NCBI RefSeq assembly: GCF_945859685.1
Contig: NC_079147.1
Coordinates: 93,798,315 to 93,862,314, forward strand
Length of the DNA: 64,000 nt
Origin: Eupeodes corollae
Lineage: Eukaryota > Arthropoda > Insecta > Diptera > Syrphidae
Direction of reading: 5' to 3'
Position numbers and translations under genes: made by a program. The notes under the pieces are model-generated. The model saw only the letters and a list, made by a program, of their open reading frames with translations, ran no database searches and had not been told where the DNA came from. Below are positions 1-11,885 of this stretch, one piece after another. The stretch's first letter is position 1; each line of letters opens with the position of its first letter.

Positions 1-640
1 AGTGGCGTACGTGACGAAATGCAAGTTTTCAAATCATACAATTTAATTCGTGCGGGAGAATTCGATCAGCCACTTCAGGACACGATGAAAAAGTATACTA
101 AGCACAGGAACCCTGCATATATCGTGTTATACCCTACGGTTAAAACCGTATAACGTGTCATTAGCCATTGATCCGTTTAATGCCAAACCGTGTAGTGTGA
201 AACGAGCGGAAGGCCCAGGAGGGTCATTCCGTAAAACGATTATAGTCACACTATAGCATTTTGACGATAGCCTTACTTCACGTGACATTATTTTTCGTTG
301 AGTTCATTTTGACATTTCAGAAATATACTGAACGATCCTATACTGAAAACGATGGACAAGACGATAGTGACATAGTTACGTGAAGCAAATTATTGACGAT
401 TTCATTAATGGCAATCGTTTTGACGATTATCATTTCGGAAATTATGGAATGACTTCATATTAGTCAATTGTGATACCACATTAATCTTGAGGCTGTCTTC
501 TTAGCTCAATGAAATCAGTTTGAGTTACTTACGAAACGTAAGAGGCTGATTATGTCAATATGATTGAGATCGTTTGGATCGTTATAAAAGAATTCTTCTA
601 GCTAATTCTTGCGTTTTTGAGCTAGAGCAGGGTTAGAACT
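1..640. other. No gene recognised; dyad-rich sequence
   Basis: No coding signature. A perfect 7-bp-arm inverted repeat (TACGGTT, 2-base loop, AACCGTA) sits at 135-150. TTCACGTGAC near 287-296 is echoed in inverted form by GTTACGTGAAG near 375-385. It could be an unclassified transposon remnant. Confidence 0.3.
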
Positions 641-659
641 GTTTCCTCCTCTTTCTTAT

Positions 660-2240
660 TCATACAGATTTTTGAAAAAGTCTTTTGAAACCTATTATCG
701 AGCTTATATGCGATCTGCTTAGAAATAGCAAGCACATTGATCGTTTTAAATTTATTGTAGGCCAGATGTTTTTTGTGACCTCACACGTGGTGATGTTATC
801 CCACCTTATGTTTGCCTTTTTCATAGTGTCTTGCATTAGCAATAGTTTACATGCGATTGGTATATCAGAATTAGCCAGCAGAAGTGATGGAATGGGTTGT
901 ACTGTACCATTTCTGGCGAGTTCATCTGCATTATAATTTCCGGAATGTCTCTATGGCCCGATACCCCTAGCAAAGGTAAAAATTAAACTATTGTGCCATC
1001 TCCATTTGAGATGATCAGCAGTTATGGACTATTATGGAGTTTTTTAAAACAAGAGTCCAGAGATTTAATAGCGACCTGACTATTTGAGAAAGTACGCATA
1101 TCAGATGTAAACATCACCTTTTTCTTAAGCAAGGACAAACCTTCTTTTATCGCCAAAAATTCCACCTGGAGCACGCTACAATGATTGGGAAGGCTTAATG
1201 AGAGACTCAATTTCAGTCGTTCAGAGTACACAATTTCTTCAATTTTTTTTGATCCATTTGTGTAAAGGTGGACTGATTCGTAATGCAGGAACTAAGGTGG
1301 GCAAGTCAAGAAACAATATTTTAAAATAATTAATCTACATGAGATTAAAGAACACCCAAATAAAAAGCATCTCGAAAAATTCATTGTTTGGTGTGGCTTT
1401 TAATACATATTGCATATTGTCAAATCCATCATCAGTCACTTTCTGTAAGCCTGAATTGTAATATTCCAAGACCATCGATACGATGTTAAAACAAGACTAG
1501 CAGCACACGCCACATTAGAAATTCTCCACGAATGAGAATTATATAATGAATTAATGATCACCTCAAACTCCCTTCTTTCCAAAAGAAAGTTGTGAGAGTA
1601 TCAGCTTATACGGATCAAAATTTGAAGATACACAAGTTTTGTATATAAAAGAGGAGTACAACTTGCGGAATTTTCAGATTCACATTTCACCTGTCACATA
1701 CGGTTTATTTCGAGATGTTTAGTTCACTTGATGGAAGTCCCATGCTAGGTACCTGCAAATTTGGTAAATTACCCTTAACGACAGTAGACAGCATTGAATT
1801 GATGCAATAGGCAGAAGTATACCAAAACTGTCAAAATCAAGGTTAGAATTAAATAAGCTTATCAATCAGAATATTTCTTAAGGGTATTGAATCTAAAAAC
1901 AAATGTAAAAATCTGCGAAGCATTTAAGTGGGTTACAAATGTCTGATAAAATCATTTAAATAATTGAGAAATAGTATAGGAGACATAATAGAGCCCTGAG
2001 GCACACCAGTATCTATAATTAAAGACTTTTAAAACAAATTTAAAATATGATAGGAAGTTAAGACATTTTACAGTTCCGCCGATATAGGTCAGACAGTACT
2101 AATTTGTTACCCTTCCATATCAGGAAATCGTCCAAATAAAAAGTGAATCAAAAAATTAATATGAAAGAACATTGAATTCAAATAATTTGTTAACTATCAA
2201 TTCTGTCAATTATGACCTGCTATCTTCATTAATCAATCAG
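660..2240 (-). mobile_element. Non-LTR retrotransposon fragment: RT remnant and RNase H
   Basis: Read on the minus strand. Near 1990-2030 is the reverse-transcriptase signature DTGVPQGSIMSPILF. From about 1290 to 880 an RNase H domain follows: HLYTNGSKK, then LQVEFLAIKEGL, then FSNSQVAIKSL, then a broken HSGNYNADELAR. RNase H normally needs Asp at the TDGS and SDSQ positions; both are Asn here, so the enzyme is dead. Stop codons and frameshifts interrupt the rest. An RNase H domain after RT is typical of I/LOA/R1-like non-LTR elements, but I cannot fix the clade. Old insertion, antisense to the Scr intron's plus strand. Confidence 0.75.
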
Positions 2241-2249
2241 CGTTCATAA

Positions 2250-4460
2250 GTTGCAAAGTATACACTCAAAGTTTCTGAAAAAAAATCCTCTAACGCTTCA
2301 CAAAGAAAAACAAACTTTTCATCAACGTTTACATGATCGGAACACGCATCACTTTTCCCCTTTTCAAGATGCATTTCACAAATATGTGTATCTTTCAACT
2401 AGTCCAATGAATAAACATCATCATCATGGTTTTTCAAATATAAAACTTAGCGCCATGCTTCTTTGAATTTTAAGAATGTCTCTCAATCCTCAGTATAGTT
2501 TAATACTCATATACTTTTTGTCTGCATTGAATTATAATTTACCACGCATTGTATACTACTGAGCCGTTTCAAAGAACGAAAACTAAAAAACCTAATTTTC
2601 TAAATATTTTCAGAACAAACAACGTGTATAGTATGGAACGAAAATAGATTCACCAAAGTTAATCTGGGAACTAAGTCAATAAGGCAGCGACCATATTATA
2701 GCTACATCATTTGTGAAATTGAAATTTATATTAAGTGAACCCACTGCCTCGCCTCGGTTTCGGTCTTTTTGGATCACTCTGCTCACTCTTGGGTGTTTCA
2801 ATAATGAATTCAAAATATTAGAAAGTCCAAACAGTCGGAATTGTTTTCTTAAGAAAAGAATCTAAACAGATATTTCAAACAAATAAATATTTATGCTGGC
2901 GTGCGAAAATTTCAGATTGGTCCTGCCTTTCCCTTTCCCTCTCCCCCTCCATCAAGAAATATCATCAGAGCCTATCTACACTAATTTAAAAATAAATTTT
3001 TTAAATAATTTTTTGATTTTATGTGCTTTATTTCGAATTTTGTTTTATATTTTTCAATTTAAGTTTTTATTTATTTTTGTTTGAAAACTGTCTGATACAA
3101 CCGTGTGTGACTAACAAGATGACCGAAGGCACCCACTGTTGCAACTAAATGTGTCGCGTAGCCTTCGTCGTCGTCGTCGGCTGGTCTTGTATCTTTGTTG
3201 TAAATATTGGGGTATCGGCCCAGCTGACATTTCTTGTTCTGTTTTTTGAGACGTGTCGTCTTCGGAGCTTGTCAAGAGACAGTATTTTGAAACCAATGAT
3301 TGCCAGTTAGGGGTGGTGGCAGTTTTATTGTATTTTTTATTCTTGGCTAGATACCAAGTAGCATATATATAAAAAAAGCAGTCAGTGGTCAGAGCAAAAG
3401 TGAAACGGAAACGTGCAAGGTATAGGTTGTTGTATCCTCTCAAATTGCAACATAAAATGTTATAAATCAACAACGCCAAGAAAGATACAAATTTGTTCGA
3501 TATACAACACGTAAGATATATAGAATCATGATGCGTGTTTAGTTTATTGCGGGATGACCTGGTGCACGCTAACTTGTGCTTCTTCGACTTATTTTCTGAC
3601 ACCCTATTAATAAAACATTCAATGTTTGCAATGAATTTATTCATAAGTTAAATAGATTTCATTCCTATAAATTTTCGCATTGGTTTTTATTCTTTAGTTT
3701 TGTATCCAAGTTCCATTGAGACTTTGAGGAATTTCGTTCAGTGGATAGAAAAAGGGAATTTGGAATAAGATGTAAAAGGTTTTAGATTTACTCGAGAAGG
3801 GTGCACTGCCGGGTTTTTAGAATGATTTATATCACCTGTAAGATTTTGTACGGGAATAAATAATCGGGATGAAGATGTTGTATGTATGGGAAAAAATGTT
3901 CAGCATGTGAAATTATAATTTGTCTCTGTCCTTGAATTAATTCGGAATGTAGAAAAAAAAGGTTTAAAAAAAGATGGCCTTTAAGGTTTGTAGGTTTTGC
4001 AAGTACAAATATGTACTTAATCTTATTAAAATAGTTAAAAGCACCTAAGAATATATAAAAAATGTAATTTTTAAAACCTAAGGTTTCTTCTACGATCCAA
4101 TAATGTTAACCATTGCTACATCTCAATATGTTCCCAGAATATTACATCTTCTCTTAAAATGTATGGAATAGGATGAACAATTTTAAATGAATTCTTGAAA
4201 GAAATTTATTAAATTAATGTAAGCAAAGAAAATTTGTTTAGCTAATTTTAAATGAACTAAGCATATTTTCAATTATCTTATGAGTAAGATAAATGAAAAA
4301 GACTTTAAAAATCACACCTCTTTTTGAGTAAAACTAACATCGTTGGAAAGAGGAAGGATTGATCTTCCAAACAGTGCGCATTTCCAGTAGACTGCTTTTT
4401 TTGCAATCAGGAAAATTAATTCCAATAGACGTGACTATGATGACAAATGATGATAGCAAT
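2250..4460. other. AT-rich intronic stretch without a supported gene
   Basis: Holds a 177-codon minus-strand open frame at 3111-3644 containing an Arg run from a GTC/GTCG microsatellite (about 3167-3180). Its composition is that of AT-rich non-coding DNA, with no domain or recognisable family. I see no other structure. Confidence 0.4.
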
Positions 4461-4465
4461 CTTTT

Positions 4466-6300
4466 CTATAAAATCGAAATGCACTGGACTTGACAATATT
4501 CATCTCGACTCTATTAAAATTCTTCTTCCTCACATAACGCACATCTTGAATACAACTTTAATGACCTCTACATATCCTGCTTTTTGAAAAATTCAAACAA
4601 TTAGTATCCCAAAACAAGGAAAGAAAAAGGATTACCAGTAAAAAATACTTATTTTCTTATCTGAGGCTTTTGAAAGCCTTACAAGAAACAGTAAGGTGGC
4701 ACAACAGTCCATTGAGAACCAGGGTCTTTTGACTTACAACTCTCAAACATTCCCTTGTGCGAGTACTGTTGTCAGGGATGGATGCGACCTACCGTTTTAA
4801 GCCGAATCTAAACGGCTTATTTGAGAAAGCACTTTTCATGACAAGAATTACTTTTGGAGAATTTGTCAATTCCTCGCAAGAGGCAGTACCAATGAAATAA
4901 ACTTTAGATGGCACATGCAGGGATTGTAACCAAGACCTCTGGCATGACAGTCCAACGCGCTAACCATCATGCCACGGGTACAACTCTTATAAGTAATGAA
5001 TTTAAAAAAACATATTAAAGACAAAACACTCTTGACACCTCTGCAGTCAGGATTGCGGTCCCGACAAAGCTGCGTTTCAGCTTTGCTTAATGCATCCGAT
5101 GATATAAGACAGGCTTTAGACAAACACATTTCTTCTGTGATATTCTTATTCGACTTTTCTAAGGCATTTGATTCCGTGAATTATAATTTTCTCTGTGATA
5201 AACCGAATACTTATTTTTACCTCTCTAACACAACTTAAAACCTTATTTATTCATATTTCACCAATCGTATGCAAACCGTGTCTTGTAATGGTATGCTGTC
5301 TTCTTTACTTTCTTTTAATACTGGTGTTCCTCAAGGATCAATCCTTGGGCCTTTACTCTTTTCGTTGTTCATTAATGATCTGCTTTCTGTTTTGTCCTTC
5401 TGTCAATACCATGTCTATGCTTATGATGTCCAGTTCTAGATTAACTTTTCTGAGAGTACGGTTGATGAAAAAAAGTTGGTTCTGGAACTTTTCTGAGTCC
5501 CTAAATGTAGCCAAATCCAATAGGCTTCCTGACTTTGCTAGCGTTTTTCAGGCTGAACTGCTGGCAATAAGGAAGGCATGTAAGGTACTTTAACAAACCC
5601 CAAACCAAAACCTAAATGCGGCTATCTTTACAGACAGTCAGGCAGCTGTCAAAGCCATTAACTCGGCCACATTCTCATCTTAATTGGTCCAGCAATGTCG
5701 CGATGAGCTAGCGAGCCTGAATATTAACCTCGGTGTCACCCTGATCTGGGTTCCGGGCCATAGTGGTATCAAGGGAATTGAACGGGCTGACGAGCTACCC
5801 AGGCAAGGATTGGCCCTTCATAGCTAATTTGCGGAAATGTTTAACTTTTCTCTTGGTACTATGAAGGGTAAAAAATTTCCTATCTACCAAACTGAATCAA
5901 ACCGAAGGTGGAGCAATTTACCCAACTGAATTTTATCTAGGAAGATATGGCCCACCTATAATAAAACCCGTACAAACGATCTTCTTGATCGATCTTCAGG
6001 ATTGTTGCGGTTTGTACCGGACATTGGCCTATAGGTGTTCATGCAAAGAAGTTGGGTATCTCCTACAACACCTTTTGGCGTAGTTATGGTGGCCAAAGAG
6101 AAAGTGAAACGATAATCCATTTCCTCTGCAAAAGTCCTGCTTTGGCAAACAATAGAATGAAATACTTCAGAAAAGCATTCATTCACGAACTTGATGAGCT
6201 ATCTGAGACAAATATTAGAGACTTAATCTTTTTTCTCAATGCGACAAAATGGCTCTAACATAATGGCTATGAAGCTTCTCTATAAATCTTTTCCTTTCTA
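4466..6300 (+). mobile_element. Non-LTR retrotransposon fragment with RT and RNase H, interrupted by a SINE
   Basis: RT begins upstream of the SINE (CTGLDNIHLDSIKILLPH about 4475-4530, then PKQGKKKDYQ near 4605) and resumes after it at 4990. LQSGLRSRQSCVSALLN and the motif-A segment FDFSKAFDSV (about 5150) keep the catalytic Asp. GVPQGSILGPLLFS lies near 5320-5365. The YADD box at about 5416-5430 reads YAYD, so one catalytic Asp is lost. RNase H follows: FQAELLAIRKA (5550), FTDSQAAVKAI (5630), WVPGHSGIKG and ERADEL (5745-5795). A C-terminal Cys/His-type region with HFLCKSPAL lies near 6120. Stops and frameshifts throughout mark a pseudogenised element. Probably the same broad class as the one at 660-2240 but in the opposite orientation. 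Confidence 0.85.
4695..4982 (-). mobile_element. tRNA-derived SINE (full-length-like copy)
   Basis: Read on the minus strand it opens with a tRNA-like head. CCCGTGGCATGATGGTTAGC resembles an A box, and GGTTACAATCCC sits where the B box (GGTTCGANTCC) belongs, about 50 bases later. A body shared with copies at 53098, 62185 and 35996 follows, ending in CTGTTGTGCCACC. It is inserted in the RT of the surrounding non-LTR element, splitting that reading frame. A short AGTAA is repeated on both sides and may be the target duplication. Confidence 0.75.
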
Positions 6301-6360
6301 CCACAGGTCAAACGAGTTTTTGTTATCAAAACTGCGCACTACGGCGCTAATTGGATCTCA

Positions 6361-9258
6361 GGCTAGGTTGCCTTGAGATCGCCATTTCTACCTACCTTTA
6401 TCAAATTGGGCCCGTCCAACAATACGTGTTTAAAATCGCCCAGAAATTTTTTGTTCATGTCGTCAGACTGTCGAATAATCTTTCTAATCATTTGGATCCA
6501 AAAACGAAAACAGAAAGTTCCAATATATTTGTTTTGAATATTTTTCAAAATGCTTGAATAGAAGTAGCGGCATGGGGCGTCATCTGTTTTTATTTTTCCT
6601 ATTCGAGATTTGAATGGTCAACGCTTCAGACAGCTTGTAACCGTTCGTGCGGCCGGAATCGGGTCAAAATATAGAAAGCATTAATTCTGTCAACGTTTCA
6701 ATGTATGAAAAATCAGGCCCATTGTCTAAATGATGTTATTTTAAATGTATACGTACATGTATCGTAAAAATTGTACCTTTTTCCTTTACAAGACTGCAAG
6801 ATTCGATTTTCTAGCTTAGTTAGCGAATCGGTTAAGGTTTTTATAGAATCTTTTCTATTTCTGTGACGCACTTTGTGCTTATGATTTTCGTGTTTCTCTC
6901 CTCTTAAATTAATAAACTCTTTTCTTAATTCTAAAATTGTTAGCTTAGTTTTTTCACGAACCGTCAATGTTAAGACGTGATCCACAGAACGGTTTTGACA
7001 TGTTAAAAGAAAATAGAATTTCCTAAAGAAAATCGAAACAAATCAAAAGAAATGGAATATCCCTTAACAATACACTATAATCCAATCTAAACAGATCTTA
7101 ATGAGTCAAGAATGAAAAGTTTCTCATAAAAAGAGAAAATGTGCATTTTCTGCTATGTTCCTCATTTTTGATTCTTAAAAAATATTAGTTGTTTGTCGTT
7201 CTTTCTTTGGATGCTAAGATGCTCTTCCTTTTCCTTATTTTGCGTCGTTTCAAATTTAATTGTATTGAATTTTTAAAGCAAACTTATACCCCTAAATAAA
7301 AATGAAATTACAAATCCGATACATAATCGCAAAAGCCTTAAAATTAATAATAGATTTTTCTACCACCTCCCTACATAACCTGTCATTGGCTCTTTCAACG
7401 TAAAATCCCAGCACTTCGTTTCAACATAAATCCCAAAATACTCGTTCAAATTAAATAAAAACAAATCAAATAATTAACACGAAGATTATTTGTCTCTGCC
7501 TATTTCACAATACCTGCCAGCCTTTGCCTTTCTCCCACGTTATGTAGGAATAATCGTTAATAAAATGTACACTCTCTTAACAAGGGTCTATATACACATA
7601 CAAATATCGCATCTCTCTAAGGGATTGTCATTCTTTCCGAGGAGAGATTAAATAATGGTTAACAAAACCAGTAGCAACCCCCCAAAAAGTGAAAGTCCTC
7701 GAAACGAATTGTAGAATACCATCCACACATAAAAAGGGTCCTCATACATTTTGAGTTCAAAATTAAAGAAGTCAAGTAATTACTATTATTATACCGACAA
7801 CACCATTGAAAAACTTCTGCCACCACGCCATCCATGCCATCGTCAATTCGAAAATAAGGGGTGTTTTTTGTCAACGGCTTTTTAAGAGTTTTTTCTTTAT
7901 TTAAAAATTATTTTACTCTTTCATTAACAACTGCAATCGCATAAAATTAATGATCTTTTAATTTTTCAAAATACACAACTCGTTGGTATCTTCCTGTAAG
8001 GACTTTAAAGAAAAGCAAACACTTACCAGACTCGAAAAAAAAATACGATTACAATGAAATAAATAGAATTGAAAGAAAGATATCACATCGGTAATTGATG
8101 GAATGACCACCTTAATTATAGGGCTTCTTGCAGTAAGGACCGTTTTATTCGTATTGAGACCATCAGCAGCGCAGGGCATACTTCGAAGACAGACAACTTG
8201 TTTAATGATGAACAAAAACATACCACGAGACGTTTCCTTAAATATCACTTCACTATCATCATCAACATCATCGGTGGAATGAAGTTGAAAACACCACAAT
8301 GTACATTAAGCCGACCACCACCAACGACCGACGGAAAATTGAGGAATCTCAAGACGCAAAACCCGAGCACACGTCGAATCGAAAGTCGAATACCTATACC
8401 AACCTGGGGCTCCGGTATGCGGTAGGAGTTGCAAGGTGTTTTTTTTTGTTTCTCAAGTCATGAGAGAGAGGTGAAGTCCATAAACAAACGAACGCATCAT
8501 TCCATCAAACCCCAGCCAGCAACCGCAAGCAGTCGAAGAAGTAGTAGTTGTATGGTAGCGTTGCCGCTGATGGCACGCCAATTCGAAACAATCAATCAAT
8601 CGAATCAATTTACGATGCCAATCGATTTTTCATCGATGAATCCACGTAAATGCTGCACATCAGTGAAATTGATGTGCGTCGCATCATCATCGTTTGCGCG
8701 TTTTTCTTCGCATGCACCAAATGCGAACTGTGAATTTAAATAATTATGCATGATGGAGCTAAGTTAAATCAGATCGGATTGTTGGTATACGGTACTTGTA
8801 TACATTGTACTCGTCCTGGCCAATTATGATGAATGTGTCTCAGAAAAAAAGGCGTTAAGGAAGTGTTTGTACATAGTACATCAATAAAGTGGGGGTCAAT
8901 CATTTTTGAGCTGTAATTGGAAATCACTGCGTTTTTTCGCCATATAGACTTATCTGTCATTATTTATTTTGTCATGAGATGTGATTTAACGAGTTACGTA
9001 GAATAATATGAAAATTGCACAAGTGACAATAATTTATATCCATTGGAAAGAGATCCATCCGAATTTAAAACAATCCCAAAATTGAGGCGGGTATTGTTTA
9101 AATGCATTGAATTTTTATTTGAGCAGACTTAAAATACATTGTGATTTCAATTGCTAACACTTTTATCTTCCCTATTAAGAAAAGACAAAACAATATTGTT
9201 TAATTATTGGTAACATTTTTTAACTTGTATTTCTCATAAATCAATGTACTTAATTCTA
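6361..9258. other. TE-poor intronic tract
   Basis: No coding region supported and no transposon recognised between about 6.4 and 9.2 kb. Contains AT-rich sequence and a more mixed-composition part at 8200-8760 with ATC/CATCAT-rich runs and the Exd/Hox-like cluster listed separately. Candidate intronic regulatory DNA by position only. Confidence 0.4.
8588..8645. promoter_or_regulatory. Cluster of Exd/Hox-like ATCAAT and ATCGAT sites
   Basis: Within 58 bases are ATCAATCA (TGATTGAT on the minus strand, fitting the Exd-Hox composite TGATNNAT), an overlapping ATCAATCG, AATCAATT, AATCGATT and the palindrome CATCGATG. Scr with Extradenticle binds TGATTNAT-type sites. The density looks non-random for the surrounding sequence, but no statistical test was possible. 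Confidence 0.3.
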
Positions 9259-9260
9259 TA

Positions 9261-10075
9261 ACGAAGGGTTTTTCAATTAGCGCTGGTAGATTTTGGCTTC
9301 CAGTGGCGGCCATTTTGTTTTGGTGACATTTGTCAAATCTTTTGTTTATTATTCAGTTGCTTATGGCAAATAATCATGGCAAGTTACACGATTAAACAGC
9401 ACTTTTAAATGATAAAATTTTATTACCAAAATGAGTGTTCGTTAACGGAAACTTTGCGTTACATTTCGTGCATTTTACGGTTGAAGCGGTGGCAACAAAC
9501 AGTCGACTCTTCAACGTTTGGTAGAAGAAAACATCGCCACGGTCCGTGAAAGTATACAGCAGAACCCGAGGCAGTCTATTCCTCGCCGTGCACAAGAACT
9601 TGGTGAATTTTCCATCGGGACTTGGGCCTACACCCGTACAAGATCCAAGTGACCCAGGAGCTCAAAGTTCGTGACCATTGACAACCCCGCTGTTTGATCG
9701 CTGACTGAACTTCAAATCATTTGGAAGAGGACCCTAATTTTGGCCGAAAAATCATCTCTAGTTCCAACATTAACCCACGTGAGGTTCACCAGGTGATAAT
9801 GCATCCTCAAAAAGTTACCGTTTGGTGTATAGGTTTTTGGACGGCGACGTAATTGGTCCGTAAGTGATATTTTGAAAAGTACGTTAGTGATGCGTTCACC
9901 GTCAACAGCGACCGCTACATAACAATAATAACTAATATCTCATGGCCTAAATTGAACCATATGGACCTCTACGACATGTGGTTCCAGCAGGACGGAGCTA
10001 CTTACCACACAGCAAACACGACGCTTGACATTTTGCTTGAACGATTTGAGGGCAAAGTTATCTCGTGCAGGGGTT
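9261..10075 (+). mobile_element. mariner-like transposon, 3'-truncated and internally deleted
   Basis: Begins after TA with a terminal motif ACGAAGGGTTTTTCAA, shared with the copy at 39.7 kb. Transposase pieces in order: QQNPRQSIPRRAQELG (about 9550-9600), TQELKV, LEEDPNFGRKII (9720-9750), then a direct jump to NPREVHQVMMHPQKVTVWC, VNSDRYIT and MWFQQDGATYHTANTTLDILLERF (9975-10050). The jump removes the SDEAHF segment with the first catalytic Asp. The reading stops after ERFEGKVIS, so the third catalytic region and the 3' terminal repeat are missing. Non-functional. Confidence 0.85.
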
Positions 10076-11030
10076 ATCTTTTATTCTATTTCAATATCTT
10101 CCCGTTCTTTATATGAGATTACACAAGAAAGAATGTTAAGGGTTCAATTAACAGTCAATAATTTAAACTTAAACATTAAAAAGCTTAGGCATTCGGCTTT
10201 GACATAAAATCACTAACACCCTTACGTTGAGAGTAAACTGAGGAAACTATGTTTAGCAGCTGCATCAACAAGTGTTATTGATGACCGTGAATTATCGAAT
10301 TGGAGCAGTTACGTTTTGTTTAGGTGTAATGCCTTTCAAAATAAAGCTCGTGAAAAAATTTCATGCCGAAGGATCTACCACAGCACCGAATGTTTAAGGT
10401 TGACCGAAGATCTACTTTTTTATATGTTAAATGGATACGGGAATAAACAATTTGGAGTAAAGAGCTGCAAGAAGCATTGCAAGAGCTCTAATAATTCATG
10501 TCGAAAATGACACTATTTGTTGCAAATTATGGGCTGGCGAAAACCTTCGGCGATATTTCTTCAACGTTATAGTAAATGTTGACCGCTACAGTGCTATGAT
10601 AATAAATTTTTTTTCGCAAAAAGGAAGAGCTTTTAACTACGTAAATTATTGTTTAAACAAGACTGTGTCAAATGCACGCTTTACAATGGACAAATTAAGA
10701 AGCGCGTTTATTTCACGTATCACCAGCCTAGATCATGCTTTTTAACACCCCTTGAACTAGACGATGCATGTAAGGCCTCTGTCTATATTGACAAACTTGC
10801 TTTAGGTGACGAACTGGAAGCCGACATTGAAGCTTTCATTAAGTAACAAAATAACTCTTAAAATTGAAATTACTGAAAACTTTTTCCAAAATATTATAGT
10901 AGTACGAAATTTTATGAGAAAAATGAAGAACTCAATTTCACTTTCTTTTTTTGAAGACGCAAACGGGTCAAAAATCTCGTTTGTGGGTTGTATAAACAGT
11001 CCAATAAAAATTTAATTAAATATATTATTA
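10076..11030 (+). other. Unrecognised coding-like segment
   Basis: Several plus-strand open stretches are less AT-biased than the flanks: 10250-10507 (with CLAAASTSVIDDRELSNWSS and REKISCRRIYHSTECLRL) and 10649-10845 (with CVKCTLYNGQIKKRVYF and ALGDELEADIEAFIK). They read like a degraded transposase or element-encoded protein but I do not recognise the family. It directly abuts the truncated mariner, so it may be the sequence that interrupted it. Confidence 0.35.
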
Positions 11031-11885
11031 AGTTTCCATAGAAAGTTATTGTAATTCGTCCGATTTGTCAAATTAAAGATTGTGAGATTTCTCGACGTTT
11101 AAAGGTCGCTAGATTCTAATTTCAAGACTTTAAGAGAGATGTCTTTGCGTGCGTTTGAACTTACTGTTACACCCTGTAATTAACATCATATAATTGCACA
11201 TGCAAATTCAAGTAATGACAATAAGTCAAAATATGTAAATATTAATTCATTGGTATAATACTTGTCATATATTCTTGGTGCGAAATGGAGATTCGTTTTC
11301 CCGCGTATTTTGTACTATATAAAAAAACTAAAATTGTCCACCTTCCTATTATACTTTAAGTCGTTGAATTTAATAAAGTTCCTGAATTTCTTAAGCATAT
11401 AAAACTCTTCTAAAATTATATCACTTACGTTCATACGTCCGTATGTTGGGGAAGTTTTTATCGTCGAAAATAGTTCAAGAACCAGAAGAGATATATTAAA
11501 TAAAATTTTGTTATACAGATAAAAATACAATGGCAATTTAAAAAAAAAAGGTAAACATTTTAAAAAACAAGTTCCAATGAACGGTTTTTTTTTATAAATC
11601 AAATAAACTGAACAAAAGTAACTGTCACCTCAAGTATTTAACGAACAAAAGATAATAAACGTCAAAAAAATGTATGTAGGGAAGAATAAAGTTTTTTGCA
11701 TCTTTTAAAATTTTACGATAAATCGAATTGACAGTTTTTTTAACAAAAAATAAAAATCGTAAAAAAAAATAATATTTAAACTTCTTAAAAATCTTTTTAA
11801 AAATAAAAAAATATTGGCTTTAAACGAATTTTATCTCACAGAAAATATTGTTTTCGACTTATAGTAAATCCAATATATGAAATTT
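11030..11885 (+). repeat. AT-rich modular dispersed repeat, 5' part
   Basis: Opens with GAAAGTTATTGTAATTCG and CCGATTTGTCAAAT, then TTTCTCGACGTTTAAAGGTC, phrases that recur at 24190 and (inverted) near 49040 and 62770. Further inside is TCAAGAACCAGAAGAGATAT (11463), shared with 32431. The repeat is split from its 3' part at 13226 by a Helitron. Confidence 0.6.

Noticed and set aside
3111..3644. 177-codon minus-strand open frame with an Arg run
   Set aside because: AT-rich composition, no domain, Arg run derives from a GTC microsatellite; no support as a gene.
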